Assembly (NCBI GenBank): GCA_030549495.1
Contig: JAUIRK010000828.1
Location: 1-64,000, forward strand
Source: Nectonema munidae
Taxonomy: Eukaryota; Nematomorpha; Nectonematoida; Nectonematidae
Length of the DNA: 64,000 nucleotides
Direction of reading: 5' to 3'
Positions within the stretch are counted from its first letter, which is position 1; every line of letters begins with the position of its first letter. The position numbers and the translations under genes were made by a program. The notes under the pieces were generated by a model, which searched no databases, had not been told where the DNA came from, and was given only the letters and a program-made list of their open reading frames with translations. Below are positions 11,861-23,880 of this stretch, one piece after another.

Positions 11861-12399
11861 TCATTTAATTGAAATAAATTGTTTTATTAATATGAAAAAA
11901 AACATTCATTTTATGAAAAAGATTAAAAATATGATTATGAAGAGAAAAAAAACATTACGTGAAATAAAAAAAGACAAAAACGAATGAATTAATATAATTA
12001 AATAAGAGAAGTAATGAATGAATATTCAAACAGCGATGCGCGCCACCTTTTTGGCACCAAAATGATTAAAAATGACATTTTTGTGAATAAAATAGAAAGT
12101 TTCATCATATGGTCTGACAGGGTTATTGATTTAGAAAAAAAAAGTCAAAGTTATATCCCTAATAATCATAGAATGAATAAAAAATTACATACTGTAAAGT
12201 ATAGAAGAAATGATATAGAGACTACCCGCCGATAACTAATTTGTAGCAGAAACGAGTGAGGTCCTTCGAGATACATAATTTACTCACAAATGAAATATTT
12301 TGAGTGAATTAAACACCAAAAGTTGGTTTATTAAATTAATTAAGAAAATAATTAGCAGAGAAATACTGCAAGTAGAATTTATTTTGAAGTTTATATATT

Positions 12400-12860
12400 T
12401 GACATTGATTGACATGTTTAATCGACTCTTTTGATACGTTTAATTGATTTTCATAAATAAAAAAAATGAGCATCACCACTAAATATAAGATGCTTGAAAA
12501 TGGTTTATATGAGTAAAAACTTTTAATAAGTATTTCAATAAAATTTTAGTTTTGACGTGGGCTGCATATTTAAATCATTTTTTGATAGGTTTGATTGACT
12601 GATTTTCATTAAAAAAGGAAAACAAACCATCAGTTACTTTTACATCAGTAAACTCAGCGTACTTGAAAATGGGTATATATGCCTAAAAATGATATATAAT
12701 TAAAAGGTTTCTTTTTGAGATGAGCTGTCATATATAAATCAATTTTTTGACATGTTTCATTGATTTTGATAAAAATGGACATCACCACTGAATTCAGCAT
12801 AGTTGAAATATATATAGCACATTAAAAATATTTATAAAAACTTATTAATATCTGAGAAAA
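12400..12860 (+). repeat. Tandem repeat, unit about 160 bp, three copies
   Basis: Three diverged units share GACATGTTT(A/C)AT, TTGATTTTCAT, CATCACCACTGAATTCAG-like and CTTGAAAATGG phrases. The array ends against the poly-G run at 12869. Confidence 0.6.
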
Positions 12861-12868
12861 AGTTAGGA

Positions 12869-12884
12869 GGGGGGGGGGGGGGGG
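12869..12884 (+). repeat. Poly-G run, 16 bases
   Basis: Sixteen consecutive G in a very AT-rich setting, next to the end of a tandem array. Similar runs occur at 34288-34298 and 47644-47659. Confidence 0.9.
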
Positions 12885-13359
12885 CTTTACCCTATCCCGA
12901 ACTCATTCTTAAGATAAGGGGGCGGGCAAATTTATCCCAGCACTAATAGGGTTAAACGTTTTTGAAGCAACGCAATTCCACTGTACTTCAATGATAATAA
13001 AAACAGTGCCTCCATATTTTGTACACCTACCTATCTATCTACCTTATTATTCAGTTTTTGGCGTTTTGAAGTGTAATTAGAAGTATTGATGTTTAATTTA
13101 GACAGGTTTGGCTGTATTAAACTTTGAATAAAAGTGAAATCCAAGATTACGACAAAATTACTTTTAACAAAATAACAGAACATAAATCAATCAAATCGTT
13201 TTTTTCCCAACCTTAATTATCAAGGGGAAGAGCGAAAAAATAGAATATTTTATTTGTGTGTCATTTGGAAAAAGCTTTAATATCGTGTTAGTTAATTAAT
13301 TAATGTGTGTATGGGTTATTGTTAATTAGTACAAAGTTGGGTGAATTTATAGTCTATCT

Positions 13360-13643
13360 TCACTCTGAACTTGGTTTCATCTCAATATTGATCGACAGTT
13401 CATAGGACGCAGGAGGCTTTGAAAAACAGGCATATGGACCAATGTGCTCGCTTGTAACGTTGTCAATCACTAAAACGCCTTCACTTTGTGAGAAATTTTG
13501 ATTTTTAGCTTCTGATGTCCATGTTGTCTTGCAGTAGACGTTTGCTTCGCACTTACAGCGCAATATGACTTGCTGGCCCAAATGATCGATTAAATAAACG
13601 TCATGGGGTTCGATGTAGTATTCCACGCTGATGCCGTCTTGAT
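13360..13643 (-). CDS. Ig-domain gene, exon 3 (second Ig domain and stop)
   Basis: Encodes an immunoglobulin domain: LGQQVILRCKCEANVYC (B-strand Cys), TTWTSEAK (core Trp) and ENVTS-like VTSEHIGPYACF (D/Y-x-C on strand F), ending with EMKPSSE and a TGA at 13360-13362. The acceptor TTATTTCAG precedes 13643. The exon begins with two bases (AT) that complete a codon with the single G left by the donor at 15637/15636, so both exons are phase 1 and form GAT. No membrane segment follows, so the product should be secreted. A possible poly(A) signal (TTTATT on the plus strand) lies near 13248. Confidence 0.75.
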
Positions 13644-15636
13644 CTGAAATAAATTAAAAAATTATATCACCAAGTCTTCGGGTTGATCCACGAATAACTT
13701 TCACAATTATCTTAGTTTCAAAAGAAAGAAAGAGTTCAAGTTTGGTACGTACACATTTGGTTATTTGATTTCAAATTTATTTATTGTACTTAGATAAATG
13801 TCAATTTAAGTAATTTTGTGTAGCTATCTGCTATTATCATGCAAGCACACCGTTAGATCAATTAAGTGGCAAAGAACTTGGGCGAGTAAAATAATTTTTA
13901 AATTATTTGTTTAATTAACAAATAACTATTCTAAACTCATAAGTTAGTAATTTTTATTAACTAGTCAAGTAATTAAGAAACAAACAAGTTAACTAATCAA
14001 GTAAACCCACAAGATAATTAACTAATTATGTAAAAACAGTTATTTATTAAATGATCTTTTAATCTTTATATACCCATTACACAATTATTCGATAGCATTA
14101 CGATTTATAAAACGATGACAAATTGCATTTCTTTAGTATTAAAATATCTTAATATTAAATTTGACAAAATTAATTGAAAGAAATTATAGAAAACTAATAC
14201 GTTATTTTTTGTTGTATGAAGCATCTAATTTTTCTAAATTTTTTGGATGCTAAACAAAATATTTCCAATAAAAATAAAATTCCCTGAAAAAACATTTTGC
14301 ATCCTCCTTCTAGAGAAAAAAAATATTTGAGCTGTGCAATATTAAGCAAAGAATATAATCTAGCATCTTCCAATCTCATCTACAAAGTAAAAGTGATCTT
14401 TTACAAAATCATAGAAACGTTGATTAAATCATTATAGACACTTATATGCCCATTGGATTCAGAGCGAACGGGCATGGGAAGAAAACCCCGTTGCCCGCTA
14501 TTTTCTTTAAATCCACCATTGGTGTGTGCTTATTTTTGTTAATGAATCAAAGTTTTCTTTAATTATTATTATAGAATCTTTATTTCAATTATTCAAAAGA
14601 CTTGTTTCATTTGGGAGTAGATTTTCGATATTACTTTTCAAGTTTTAAGATGAAGTTTTAAATGGATATTTGTAATATAATTTTCTTTATTAATTTTGGG
14701 TTCATTTGACATAACAAGCGATCTGAATTCGAGCCATAGTTGATCAGAAGCAGTAACATATCAGAGATGTGAAAACGGGTTCAAAATTTTTTGAAGGGAG
14801 AGGCTTTTTATAACTTTTAATTATGAGATACTTTTTCTCTTTTTCCAGATGCATCATTTAAACCAGGATTTCCCAACGGTGGGCAAATCGTCCACTTCTG
14901 AGGGAAAATGGAATCTAGCTGGGAAATTTTTTAACAAATGCATTGTATAAACAAAGATCCTTATTTTTTCTCAAAAATTCAAATTCAACTTTTTTGTAAT
15001 CTGAAATCTGAGCTGAGAGATCACTTATTGTTCGGAATTTTGGATTTATTTGAACTTAAAATAAAAGTATGGGTCTTGTAATATGGGAACTTAAATAGAA
15101 TTTAAATTAACGTTTTTAAAAGAAAAGGTGGAAGATTCTTGGCATTTTTTAGTCCATAGTGGGGGAATTTAAAATTTTTTAGAATCTTAGTGCGCGATAT
15201 AAACAAAAATGTTGAGATAAACATTAAAAGGTGTATCCCTATTGATTACGTATCTGAAAGAGTTAATATAGCGTAATAGAAGGCACAAGTATGCCTTGAT
15301 TATATTTGCTACACATCATTTAAACAAGCAAACACAGGATTCAAACTTATAGCATTTATTCATAGATATTAATGGCATTTTATGCCTTTTAAAATCAATT
15401 TAATAGGAAAATAAGCAAAACTTATTTTGTTTAAAAATTCAAACAATTTGAAAATTTATTAATTTTCGATCACTCTGGTCTTCTTCACATAAATAAATAA
15501 ATCGTTAAATGAACACGAGAAAAGAGAGAATGACTTTTTTATAATTTTCTTTTGAATTACAATTTCAACTAAAAGGGCCAATTTACGAATTATAGAGTTG
15601 CGAATGGCCTGGAAATAAGGCTAGTCTTGGTGATAC
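13643..15636 (-). other. Intron of the Ig-domain gene
   Basis: A 1,993-bp intron between the two Ig exons. It contains a dispersed repeat around 14195-14350 (GGATGCTAAACAAAATATT phrase) that recurs near 49195-49290, and one copy of the GTAATAGAA-type repeat at 15222-15400. No other coding signal seen. Confidence 0.5.
15222..15400 (+). repeat. Dispersed repeat R1, copy 1
   Basis: Contains ATCCCTATTGATTACG, CTGAAAGAGTTAA, GCGTAATAGAA and ATTCAAACTTATAGC. Related copies lie at 18335-18426 plus 19152-19230 (split by an insertion) and at 63755-63940. Confidence 0.6.
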
Positions 15637-15939
15637 CTGGTGATAGGAGTTCTGAGTAAGCAGAAATCGTAAGATTATTGATGGAGCATCGGTACTTTCC
15701 GTAATCATTGAAGGATGTGTTCGCTATGGAGAGGATGTTTTTGTCAATGATGGCATCCCTTGAAATCTGGCCTTTGCCTCCGTACTTGTACCAGCTGAAA
15801 TCATGACTTGAAAAGGGAGTATTTGTGAGGCAAGTGAACTTTACGCTCTCGCCCACAAATTTGGTCGCTGTTGCAGGCTTGATCCAAATTGTTTCGTTCT
15901 CCGATGCTTCATCTTTACTGATTGTAGATGGGAATATTT
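15637..15939 (-). CDS. Ig-domain gene, exon 2 (first Ig domain)
   Basis: Encodes a complete Ig domain: TKFVGESVKFTCLTNTPF (B-strand Cys), HDFSWYKYGG (core Trp) and FNDYGKYRCSINN (D-x-G-x-Y-x-C). The donor is CCAG|GTATCA at 15637/15636, leaving one base. The acceptor I chose is CCACTTATAG before 15939; it leaves two bases (AA) and makes the exon 303 nt, phase 1 on both sides, the usual arrangement for Ig exons. The G left by exon 1 completes GAA. Residues before the domain (IFPSTISKDEASENETIW) fit the start of a mature secreted chain with an N-glycosylation site NET. An open frame on the opposite strand (15825-16055) is a shadow. Confidence 0.75.
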
Positions 15940-16579
15940 CTATAAGTGGAAATACCCTGGTTATTTACAATTTTCCAAATACTACAGTGTTAGCTGCTTG
16001 CCTCTTCAAAAGTGGCATTCATACTGCTGTGATGATGTATGCAGACAAAGACTGACATCTTGACTTATCAGAAAGTCACATTTTGAATACACAAAACATA
16101 AACAATTTTTTGCGCTTAAATTAAGCTGTTTTTAGCGTGAGATGACAAAATCCCTTACCCAAAAAGTTTACTTAGGGCGTATTTAGGAGGAAAATAACTT
16201 TATTGAGTATAAGAAACATAACCCTAGATTAAAAAAAGCAGACTAGAATCGAGTGAACGTTTGTTTATATTACAAATCTAAAACAAAATATCAATAATAT
16301 CTAATCATTAAATCCAGTGCCTGATCTACCAAGTGCGGGGCCTGTAGCAGATCGATTAAATTTACAAATGAGAGTCAGGAAGTAAACATTTTTTAATAAA
16401 ATTGATCTAGATTCTACAAAAAAGATAAAAACCACAAAATTCAAGAGCAAAAATTTATTTAGAAGAAGTGAAGAAAACTAAAAGATATTACAAAACGTCA
16501 AAAAAAAAATTTTCAACTAAGCGTGGGCCTCTAGCAGCTGATACACCTGCTACTATGTTAAACCGGAACTGATTAAGTC

Positions 16580-16665
16580 GACATATGGTCTCTAGAAGGG
16601 TAGAATGTATCGTGGGTTCGATTGCCGATCGTGTCGTCTCTCCAGTTATGAATCTTCTTCCTTTA
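16580..16665 (+). repeat. SINE-B, worn copy
   Basis: Matches the B-box region and body of SINE-B (GTGGGTTCGATTGCCGATCG, then CCAGTTATGAATC). The head is poorly preserved. Confidence 0.5.
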
Positions 16666-18426
16666 TATTCTAACTCAACAATTAAAAAGAAAGCATATGA
16701 GTAAAAACATGTCCTAGTGATTTTAAGTAGTTTTTCGTTTCATTGGAAACACTCAAATTATTGTGTATTGTAGTATAAGGAATTGGCTTGTTACAAAATA
16801 CAAATTTTCCTATCTAATGAGAACAAAAGTACAAATTATAATGTTGTAAAATTTATATAATATTAAACTGAATATGTTTTTAAAAAATTGTAACAAAGTA
16901 ATTGTCTACTTTGCTATGAAAATTATAGATCATATTCTAAATATCTCTATGTTAGATCTCTCTGTACATTTGAAGTCATTTTTTTTCGAATGAGAATACC
17001 CGTTAGCAACAATGCAGCAAGTTGTGTCCAAACAAATTAATGGAAGAAAAAATTTGGTCAATGAATAGGATTAAAAAAATTGAATAATTTATATTGGTGA
17101 CAACGGTATTGTAAAGAAAGAGAAAATTAAAAGAAGAACAAAGAAAGTGGATTAAAAAATATAACAAGATTCAAACAGAAAAAGGAAAACCAAATTTAAA
17201 TGAAAATTAATAAGATATGCAGATCAACCAAATAGCATTGAACATTGATAAGGACAAAATGTTTGCAATACAGAGTAAATAAAATGATATCCAGGGAAAA
17301 TGGAATGACATCCTTTAGAACACACGCCATACTTGTGCCACTGAAAATCTGTAGAAACCAAAATTCATTTTCAAATAATTAATCGTGATATTCGCTATGA
17401 TCAGTTACCCAAATATGTATATATATATATATACGGTAATTAGTATTAGAAAGTGTTAGGTTCTACTTGAAGTTAGAATGAATGAATGAAAGATGTTGGT
17501 TGGCTTATAGTGAGGGAAGGCAAATGAAATGAGAAAGATCAGGATTCATGTGATACATCGGTCTGTAAACCAGAAGTTTCTGATTGGAGCCGTCAGATCA
17601 GGATTTGGAAAATGAAGTGCAAATGAATTAGGGTTTTTTTAATTTTATGACTTAATCTTTTACTTAACTTAATTTTCTAAAGTAACAACAAACTATTTTA
17701 TCTAATTAACTAAATTAAATATAAAAAATATATATAAATACAGAAATAATACATTTTCTCACATTCAAAAATCCTTTGAAAACTTACTTTGAAAAATTCA
17801 TTCCTAGCCTCAGTTGGGAAGGGACGGTGATGAACCAAATAGAAAACTAACCTGGAAAGAGAGAGTGAGATAATTTGGATTATATCAGAATTCGCACCAT
17901 AAGTTGATAAAAGAGGATCACCTTTGATAATAATAATTTTTGAAACACCGGCTATAGTAATTACATTGCTGACAGAAAATGCATGGTTTGAACATTTCGT
18001 TGTCATCGCACCCATCCGTGTATGTGACGACGTCAAACTGTGAAGAGTTCTAACACAACTAACAGAAAATGCATGGAGATGGTTATTTCTTTATTATTAA
18101 AGTCTTCTATGGATGTTGTGTGGCACATGATATATTGTGAGAAAATCAACCACATAAATTATAAATATGTGTGAGGGAGCATCACAAGGAACATCGGGGG
18201 CACAGCCCCTCGTGCCCCATGTCTAGCTATGCCAATGATTACTAATAGTAGTAGAGGCAAGAAAATAAAACTAGAACATATGTTGTAAAACTATTTTCTC
18301 AGGAGCAAAAAAGTATTCTCTATAAGTTAAATCTTAAAAGTTGATCCTTATTCATTATGGTAACTGAAAGAGTTAAATTAGCGTAATAGAATACACAAGT
18401 TAGGACAAATGCGTGCATTATATTGT

Positions 18427-19151
18427 TGCGAAAATAACGATAATGAAGTAAAATTTTTTGAAATTAACGATAAAGATAACGACAATACACTTTTAAGATG
18501 GCGATTGTGTCGATTTCGTTCATTTTTCGTTATATATAATTTAACAAGCTCCAGCATTAATCATTTCAAAGTCAAGGTAACAAAAATCTAAGATCATCAT
18601 TGACAGAAATCGCGAAAAGGCACTTTTGCAATCAACTACCATAGGGTCCAATCTGGAAATAATGTTTTCCAGAGAAATATAATTTTTAAAAACACTAGCA
18701 TGGTCCAACATTTTGAAACACCTTACTATTTTTAATCTTAATTGATAACTCCATTTTCAACACCACCTAACTCAGATAATTATTGTAAAAACTAATTAAC
18801 AAAAATTTTTATTATTAAATCGGCAGATGGCCTAGTGGTAGAAGCATAAGGTCTTGAACCAGATGGTCAGGATTCGATTCCCGATCCTGACTATCCTTAC
18901 CCTCTCTCGAGCTATGGAAGATTATACTACACTATGGATGCGATACTGACATAAAAAAAAAGAAAAAAATTGAAAATTTCTTTTTATTTATATCATCCTT
19001 TATTTCGAAAAAATAACGAAACTTTTTATTACGGCAACGACAAAGAAAAACGAATAAATAAATTTCTAATTAAACGATAGCGAGTTCCTTTTTTGTTCAA
19101 AGTAACGATACTTATAACAACCAAGTTATTTTTAGTAGTAACGATCCCAAG
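18427..19151. mobile_element. AACGATAA-type element with a SINE-B inside
   Basis: This insert splits repeat R1. Its outer parts are rich in AACGATAA and GTAACGAT phrases (18436-18490 and 19010-19145), and a SINE-B sits inside at 18822. A relative occurs at 36285-36405, where TTGTTCAAAGTAAC and AACGATAAAGTAACG appear on the opposite strand. I read it as a non-autonomous element; no exact TIR or target duplication could be fixed. Confidence 0.4.
18822..18951 (+). repeat. SINE-B, tRNA-headed, full copy
   Basis: Has a good A box (GATGGCCTAGTGGTAGAAGC) and B box (GGATTCGATTCCC), then a body shared with 30637-30770 (GAGCTATGGAAGATTAT, GGATGCGATACTGAC), followed by an A-rich tail. A different family from SINE-A. 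Confidence 0.8.
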
Positions 19152-19489
19152 TCTACTGCATCATATAACTTAAGGAATTCAAATTTATAGGATATTTATT
19201 CAGATATATTCATTTTGTTCAACCCATTATGTAAAAGCGAATCATTTCTGGACGCTAAGATATGAAGTCAAATAAGAAAATAAAAATTTGTTATATTAAT
19301 TCCTTATTTCTTTAAAATATAAAAAATGTGTTAAAACAATTTACTATGATGTCTTATTATTTTAAATTTATATTATGTCATCTATTGTATACAATCCGCG
19401 TTTTTAGTTTTTTAACATTTAGAAAAGGGTATTAATATCTGATGAAGAACAAAAAGAAAACTAGAACTTAGAGACATTTTAAAAGATAA

Positions 19490-20345
19490 CAAATTTCTTG
19501 AAATTTTGGAACTTTTTTACCGATAATCTTTATAATGATATATTAGAAGAAACTCTAAGATACGGAAAAATAGTGAAAAATGATCATTCATTTGATTTAG
19601 AATTAAATCAAACAAAAGCTTTTTTTGGAATACTTTTTTTTTTTTTTTTTGGTGTCTCTCTTTTGGGGGGTGTGTGGGGGGGGGGTGTATATGAGATGTT
19701 TTTTTTTTTAAAATATAAAAAAAAATATTTTTTTAAAAAAAAATTTTTTTTTTTTTTTTTTAAAAAAAACAAAAAAAGTGTTTAAAAAAAAAAAAAAAAT
19801 TTAAAAAAGCTCTTTTTTAAATTAACCAAAAATTTTTTTTTAAAAAATAGAAAATTTTTTTCTATTTTTGTTGAAGATTTTTGGGAAACCCAAAAAAAAA
19901 CAAATTTTTTTGGGGGAAGGAATAAAGGGTGGGTTTTAAATTTTGTTTTTTTTTTGAAAAAGAGAGATATTTTTAAAAATTTTTTTTATTTATATAAAAA
20001 AAAAAAAAAATTTAAAAAAAAAAAAAAAAATACCCAAAAAGGTTTTAATTTTATAAATAATAAAAATAAAAAAAAATAAATAAATAATTTTTTTTTTTTT
20101 TATTAAAAAAGGGGGGGGGAAGGGAAAGAAAAAAAAAAAAAAAATTATAAAAACTTCTTTTCACAAAAAAGGAAAAATTTTATTGGTTCGATGGTTTGAT
20201 AGCAAAGTTGTAAACGTAAAGACAAATTTTGAAGAAATAAATCCAGTATCTAATTTCATTAGGTATCTCAGAACTAAAAAAACGCGTTGATATAGCTCAG
20301 CCAAAGTTATTGAAAAATTATAACTCAGATATGGGTGGAGTGGAT
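19490..20345 (+). pseudogene. Second piggyBac-family transposase, middle lost
   Basis: The first part reads FFTDNLYNDILEETLRYGK and LELNQTKAFFGI, matching the start of the piggyBac transposase domain. The last part, from about 20160, reads VRWFDSKVVNVKTNFEEIN and, after a frame change near 20290, VDIAQPKLLKNYNSDMGGVD, matching the conserved N-x-x-MGGVD block. Between them the catalytic middle is replaced by homopolymer sequence (19625-20160). Two different explanations are possible: low-complexity DNA, or a bad stretch of read. It is not functional as written. Confidence 0.7.
19625..20160. other. Homopolymer-rich stretch, probable sequence artefact
   Basis: About 535 bases made almost only of long runs of T, A and G (for example 10-20 T, then G runs, then A runs) with no repeat unit. 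It interrupts a recognisable transposase and looks like the low-quality tail of a read more than biological low-complexity DNA. Confidence 0.6.
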
Positions 20346-21140
20346 ACTCCTTCTTCTTCTTTGCATCCTCAAGTTGGGAGTCAGTGGCTGAGATCCGAAC
20401 ACATTTTCTAACTCCAAAGCAACTTCAGTTTAGGCAACTTTGACTGCATAGTAAAAGCAATAATATGCTACATTGTTTTCGGAGAATGTAAATTTTGCAT
20501 TTATTCCACCTCGTCTAATTCAACAGGACTATAAGTATAAGTCAGCAAAGATCAACAGTTTTTTAATTATTCCCAATTCTCCTCTTTATCGCACATTGGT
20601 TTCGTTTTTTAAAGGATGGAAAGGGTCGAAAAATAAATACACAACATAATATTGCCCGCACTATTTTAGGGCCAAAGGTCTTTAACACATTAAAAATCTT
20701 TACTCATTTTGTAAGTGTTAATGGTATAGTTACTTTAAAAATATGAAAGAATTTGATTCTAAAACAAATGTAATTTACGTGTACTATACCAAATAACATA
20801 ACATAACATATGAGTTTCAATTAGGAATTACGCAAAAACTAAGCTCACTACTTTTCAAAACATCAAAAAATTGATCTTACAGAAGCTAATCTGGATTCAC
20901 CTAATGGAGTCAAAGCCAGATTTTCTTAAGCATACTGGATTCGGATCTTCATTAGTAGAGAGGTTTATTAAATATAACCTTTCAGAGAAATGTTTTTGCT
21001 TGTGATTATAATTAATAAATAAAACTCAGAAAAATGTTTCCTTATTTAAAAATTCATTTTTTGGAACTTCATAATTTTTTCATATTTTTTAACCCAACGA
21101 ACGCTTATTCGTTCAAATAAAATGAAATATTGATTATATG

Positions 21141-21255
21141 AGTGAGTAGGGCTGGTTAGAAGCTGGATTTCATAACCCAAGATGTTGAGTTCGATACCGT
21201 ACCAAGTCTGTTTGCGGACCAATTGTGCCTTTTCGATGAAAACACCCCACTGTCT
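21141..21255 (+). repeat. SINE-A copy
   Basis: GTGAGTAGGGCTGGTTAG, then AGTTCGATACC and CAATTGTGCC, ending AACACCCCACTGTC. The body is shortened around 21208. Confidence 0.7.
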
Positions 21256-21396
21256 AACTATTCACTACTAAACTAAATAACTAAGCAAACAATAATGAAT
21301 TCACTAATCCATTAGATAACTAACGCAATCCTCTAATCCAGGAAATTAACTGACCATCTTATTAAATCGCTGGTTTGAAAATAAAAGTGTTCTTAC

Positions 21397-21457
21397 CTTG
21401 AACGTGTAAAAGAGGATAAAATAGAAGAAGTGGAACAAGCAAGAGAGAAGAGAGCAT
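21397..21457 (-). CDS. Ig-domain gene, exon 1 (signal peptide)
   Basis: Starts at ATG 21457-21455 and encodes MLSSLLLVPLLLFYPLLHVQ, a classic signal peptide of 20 residues with a leucine-rich core. The donor CAAG|GTAAGA at 21397/21396 leaves one base, so the exon is phase 1 and joins either Ig exon in frame. With 15637-15939 and 13360-13643 the coding length is 648 nt, or 215 residues and a stop. The joining over 5.5 kb is inferred from phase and orientation; other exons could lie in the intron, but I found none with the right phase. A candidate at 17787-17850 has the wrong length. The 5' UTR may start at an acceptor near 21540 (TTGTTCTAG). Confidence 0.65.
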
Positions 21458-22334
21458 GGGAAGAGGCAGATATAAATATACGTTGGGTGTCGTATGCTCA
21501 GGAAGACTGCGTTTCAACAGACAAGGTCTCTAGAACAAGACAAAAAGATGGGATAAAGAGTAGCAGTTTCGAAATAGTAGTAGCAGTAGTACACTAAGTT
21601 AGGAAGAATCGGAGCTTAATTGCGACATCATGTTTGTCAATGATGAAGATGGATCATTATGGAACGCCACTGCCATCCCACGATGATATGATAAATTTTC
21701 GTCATCACCACTATCAATAGTATCGCATAATAATCAATATCGTGTGATCACGTATTTTTTATCATCCATCTCTCTCTTCTCCCAACTTTTGCGATTAATA
21801 AATTTAATTTTGACACACAGAAATGCAATTTAAAGTTGTGATGAGGAGGGGGCTCAGATTCATTTGATTCTTCTCTGAAATGCTTGCTGCCTGCATTGGA
21901 GGAGATTAGTTATAGGTTGTATACATACACTGAGAATATGCATGAAAAGTTGAACTAATGCCAGATGTGCACACCTATCAGACGATGATAACGTGACCAC
22001 ATCCTTTTTGCATTCAATATTTTTGATCAAAACGCATCCTTATGATCGATTATTATGCCTTCCTCCTCTCTGAGAAGCTGTGATTCTCAAAATCTCTACG
22101 AATGTCTTCTGTAAATCAATTTCGCGTCTTCACAAATTTTGTATTCTCAATTTTCATGCCTCATCTAAAAAAAGTTTCCTTCAAGGCCAAAAAAAAAATC
22201 GTCTACTTTACGTTATACACAGGAAAGATAATCAGACTTCCTTTTCAAATACGCATTTCGTGCATATAAAATGATCACAAATGTGCTAACATTTTTTTTC
22301 ATAAAAAAAGTTTTGATGGTTGAATTAAAAGCGC

Positions 22335-22466
22335 CGTGAGGTGTTTTCGTCGAGAATGCACAATTGTGCCGCTTGTATCGAACTATGAGAAAGTATTCTT
22401 GATGCGTGATCGAACCCAAGACTGAGTTATGGAAACCCAGTACCAAACCAACCTTACTCACGCCCC
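22335..22466 (-). repeat. SINE-A copy
   Basis: Reverse complement of the family: GAATGCACAATTGTGCCGC, ATCGAACCCAAGAC, CTTACTCACGCCCC. Confidence 0.75.
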
Positions 22467-22639
22467 TAGTATAAATAGTACTAAAGTAAATATTAAAGTT
22501 TCAATAAATTATGTGATACTATATATTCATAGGGAATACTGGTCTCTTATTCTGCTTATATGGAACAAAAAATAAAAAAAATTAGATATTTTATAAAAAC
22601 TTAAAAATCAAATTTTTACACTCGATCAAGTTGAAATCT

Positions 22640-22760
22640 GTTGCTTATAGTGATGGGAATGGGGATGGCCTCATTGTGCACATCCAGTGTAGGACATTTC
22701 GTATGTAGTTTTGGATGTTTCATATCGAGTTTTTTTAATTTTGGGGTACAAAATATCTTG
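22640..22760 (+). repeat. Dispersed repeat R2, copy 1
   Basis: GGACATTTCGTA ... GTAGTTTTGGATGTTTCAT ... ACTTTTGGGT-like wording recurs at 35010-35130. The content is unknown. Confidence 0.4.
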
Positions 22761-23549
22761 ACCTCGTGCACATTAAGATCAAACCCCTTCAGATACTAAA
22801 TATTATGCGTACATAATTTAATAATTGAAGTATGTATAAACGTTTCTAGTATTATTTGTGATTAAGTAATGTTTACTACTTAAAAATTCTTTGATATGGA
22901 ATGGGATAGGGAAGGGTGTCCGTCGCATTGTGTATCTAAGGCATAAAAATTGTATTTAAAATAAGTACATCTATAAATTTTTTTGAATGAATTTTTTTTC
23001 GAAATCTTTAACTTCATTTGGTGAATGAGAGTGAAAATCGGAAATTTTTTCAATATCATCTTCACGAGTGATAATATTTTTTTAACGTATCATATTTTTG
23101 ATTGATTAAAAGCTTATTGCTGTTTATATAAAATAAATAAGGAAGACAGTTTAGCCTAACTTATATTTGAAAAGAATGCAAAGTGAAAGTAAACAGCAAA
23201 CAATATACAGATTACAGACAGATATTGATGAAATAAAAATTCCTCTCAAACAAAATTCACAAACTGCCACCTCTTGTCATTCTAATCTCACTTGAGATTC
23301 TGCAAAGACTCATTTTCGCTGAACAAAAATTTGTTACAGAAGCGAAAAAATAAAGAAATATATTACACCGTGTTAGTTTATCAAATTTTATTGTTTTACA
23401 ATGTTGTGCTAGAGAAGAGCTACCTTTATAATGTTGCGACATATATCATGGTTTTCATCATATTTTCTTTTAAACGGATAATTTTTTCATTTCAATTCGT
23501 CTAATTCTAACTTTTCTTTTATTTTTAAGATTTTTAATTTTTAAAGAAA

Positions 23550-23790
23550 AATTTCTATAAACAACATTTTTTATCAATATTAAATATTTAGGATTAAAAA
23601 ATTCGATTTGTGATAAATGAATCACGTGGATTCAACGTAAAAATATGAATTCAGGTAAAAAAAAACAACAAAATACAAATTTTTTGCACAAAAATTAAAC
23701 TGAACAACATCGTTTATCATGATGAAGTGATCAAGCTCAAAACCGGATTGAAATAAAGAGCTCAAGTGGATTCTCATTCAATATTTTTAT
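23550..23790 (+). repeat. 165-bp repeat, GGATTC type, about 1.5 units
   Basis: Contains ATAAACAACATTTTTTATC, CACGTGGATTCAACG, ATGAATTCAGGTAAAAAA, AACAACATCGTTTATCATGA and AAGTGGATTC. Same unit as in the arms of the 48.4-57.3 kb nest and at 60915-61090. Confidence 0.6.
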
Positions 23791-23880
23791 CATTATTGTT
23801 ATTATCAGCATAATGGGGTTGGAAAAGAATTAAAATTAAAGTAAATTGGTCATTAACGAATATGTCTTGGTGCATGCGCA

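Larger units (their letters stand above)
18335..19230 (+). repeat. Dispersed repeat R1, copy 2, split by an insertion
   Basis: The first part (18335-18426) carries CTGAAAGAGTTAAATTAGCG and TAATAGAATACACAAG. The second (19152-19230) carries ATTCAAATTTATAGGATA. In copy 1 the two parts are adjacent, so about 725 bp was inserted here. Confidence 0.55.

Noticed and set aside
12014-12235. 73-residue open frame
   Set aside because: Low-complexity AT-rich frame with no motif, splice context or neighbour that supports coding.
17787-17850. Possible extra exon of the Ig gene (CTTTCCAG ... AAA|GTAAGT)
   Set aside because: The length is 64 nt, which does not keep phase 1 on both sides, and the frame carries no Ig motif.
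20796-20815. AACAT tract as the tail of a LINE on the minus strand
   Set aside because: The sequence beyond it (20816 on) does not resemble a LINE 3' end, so only the tract is noted.
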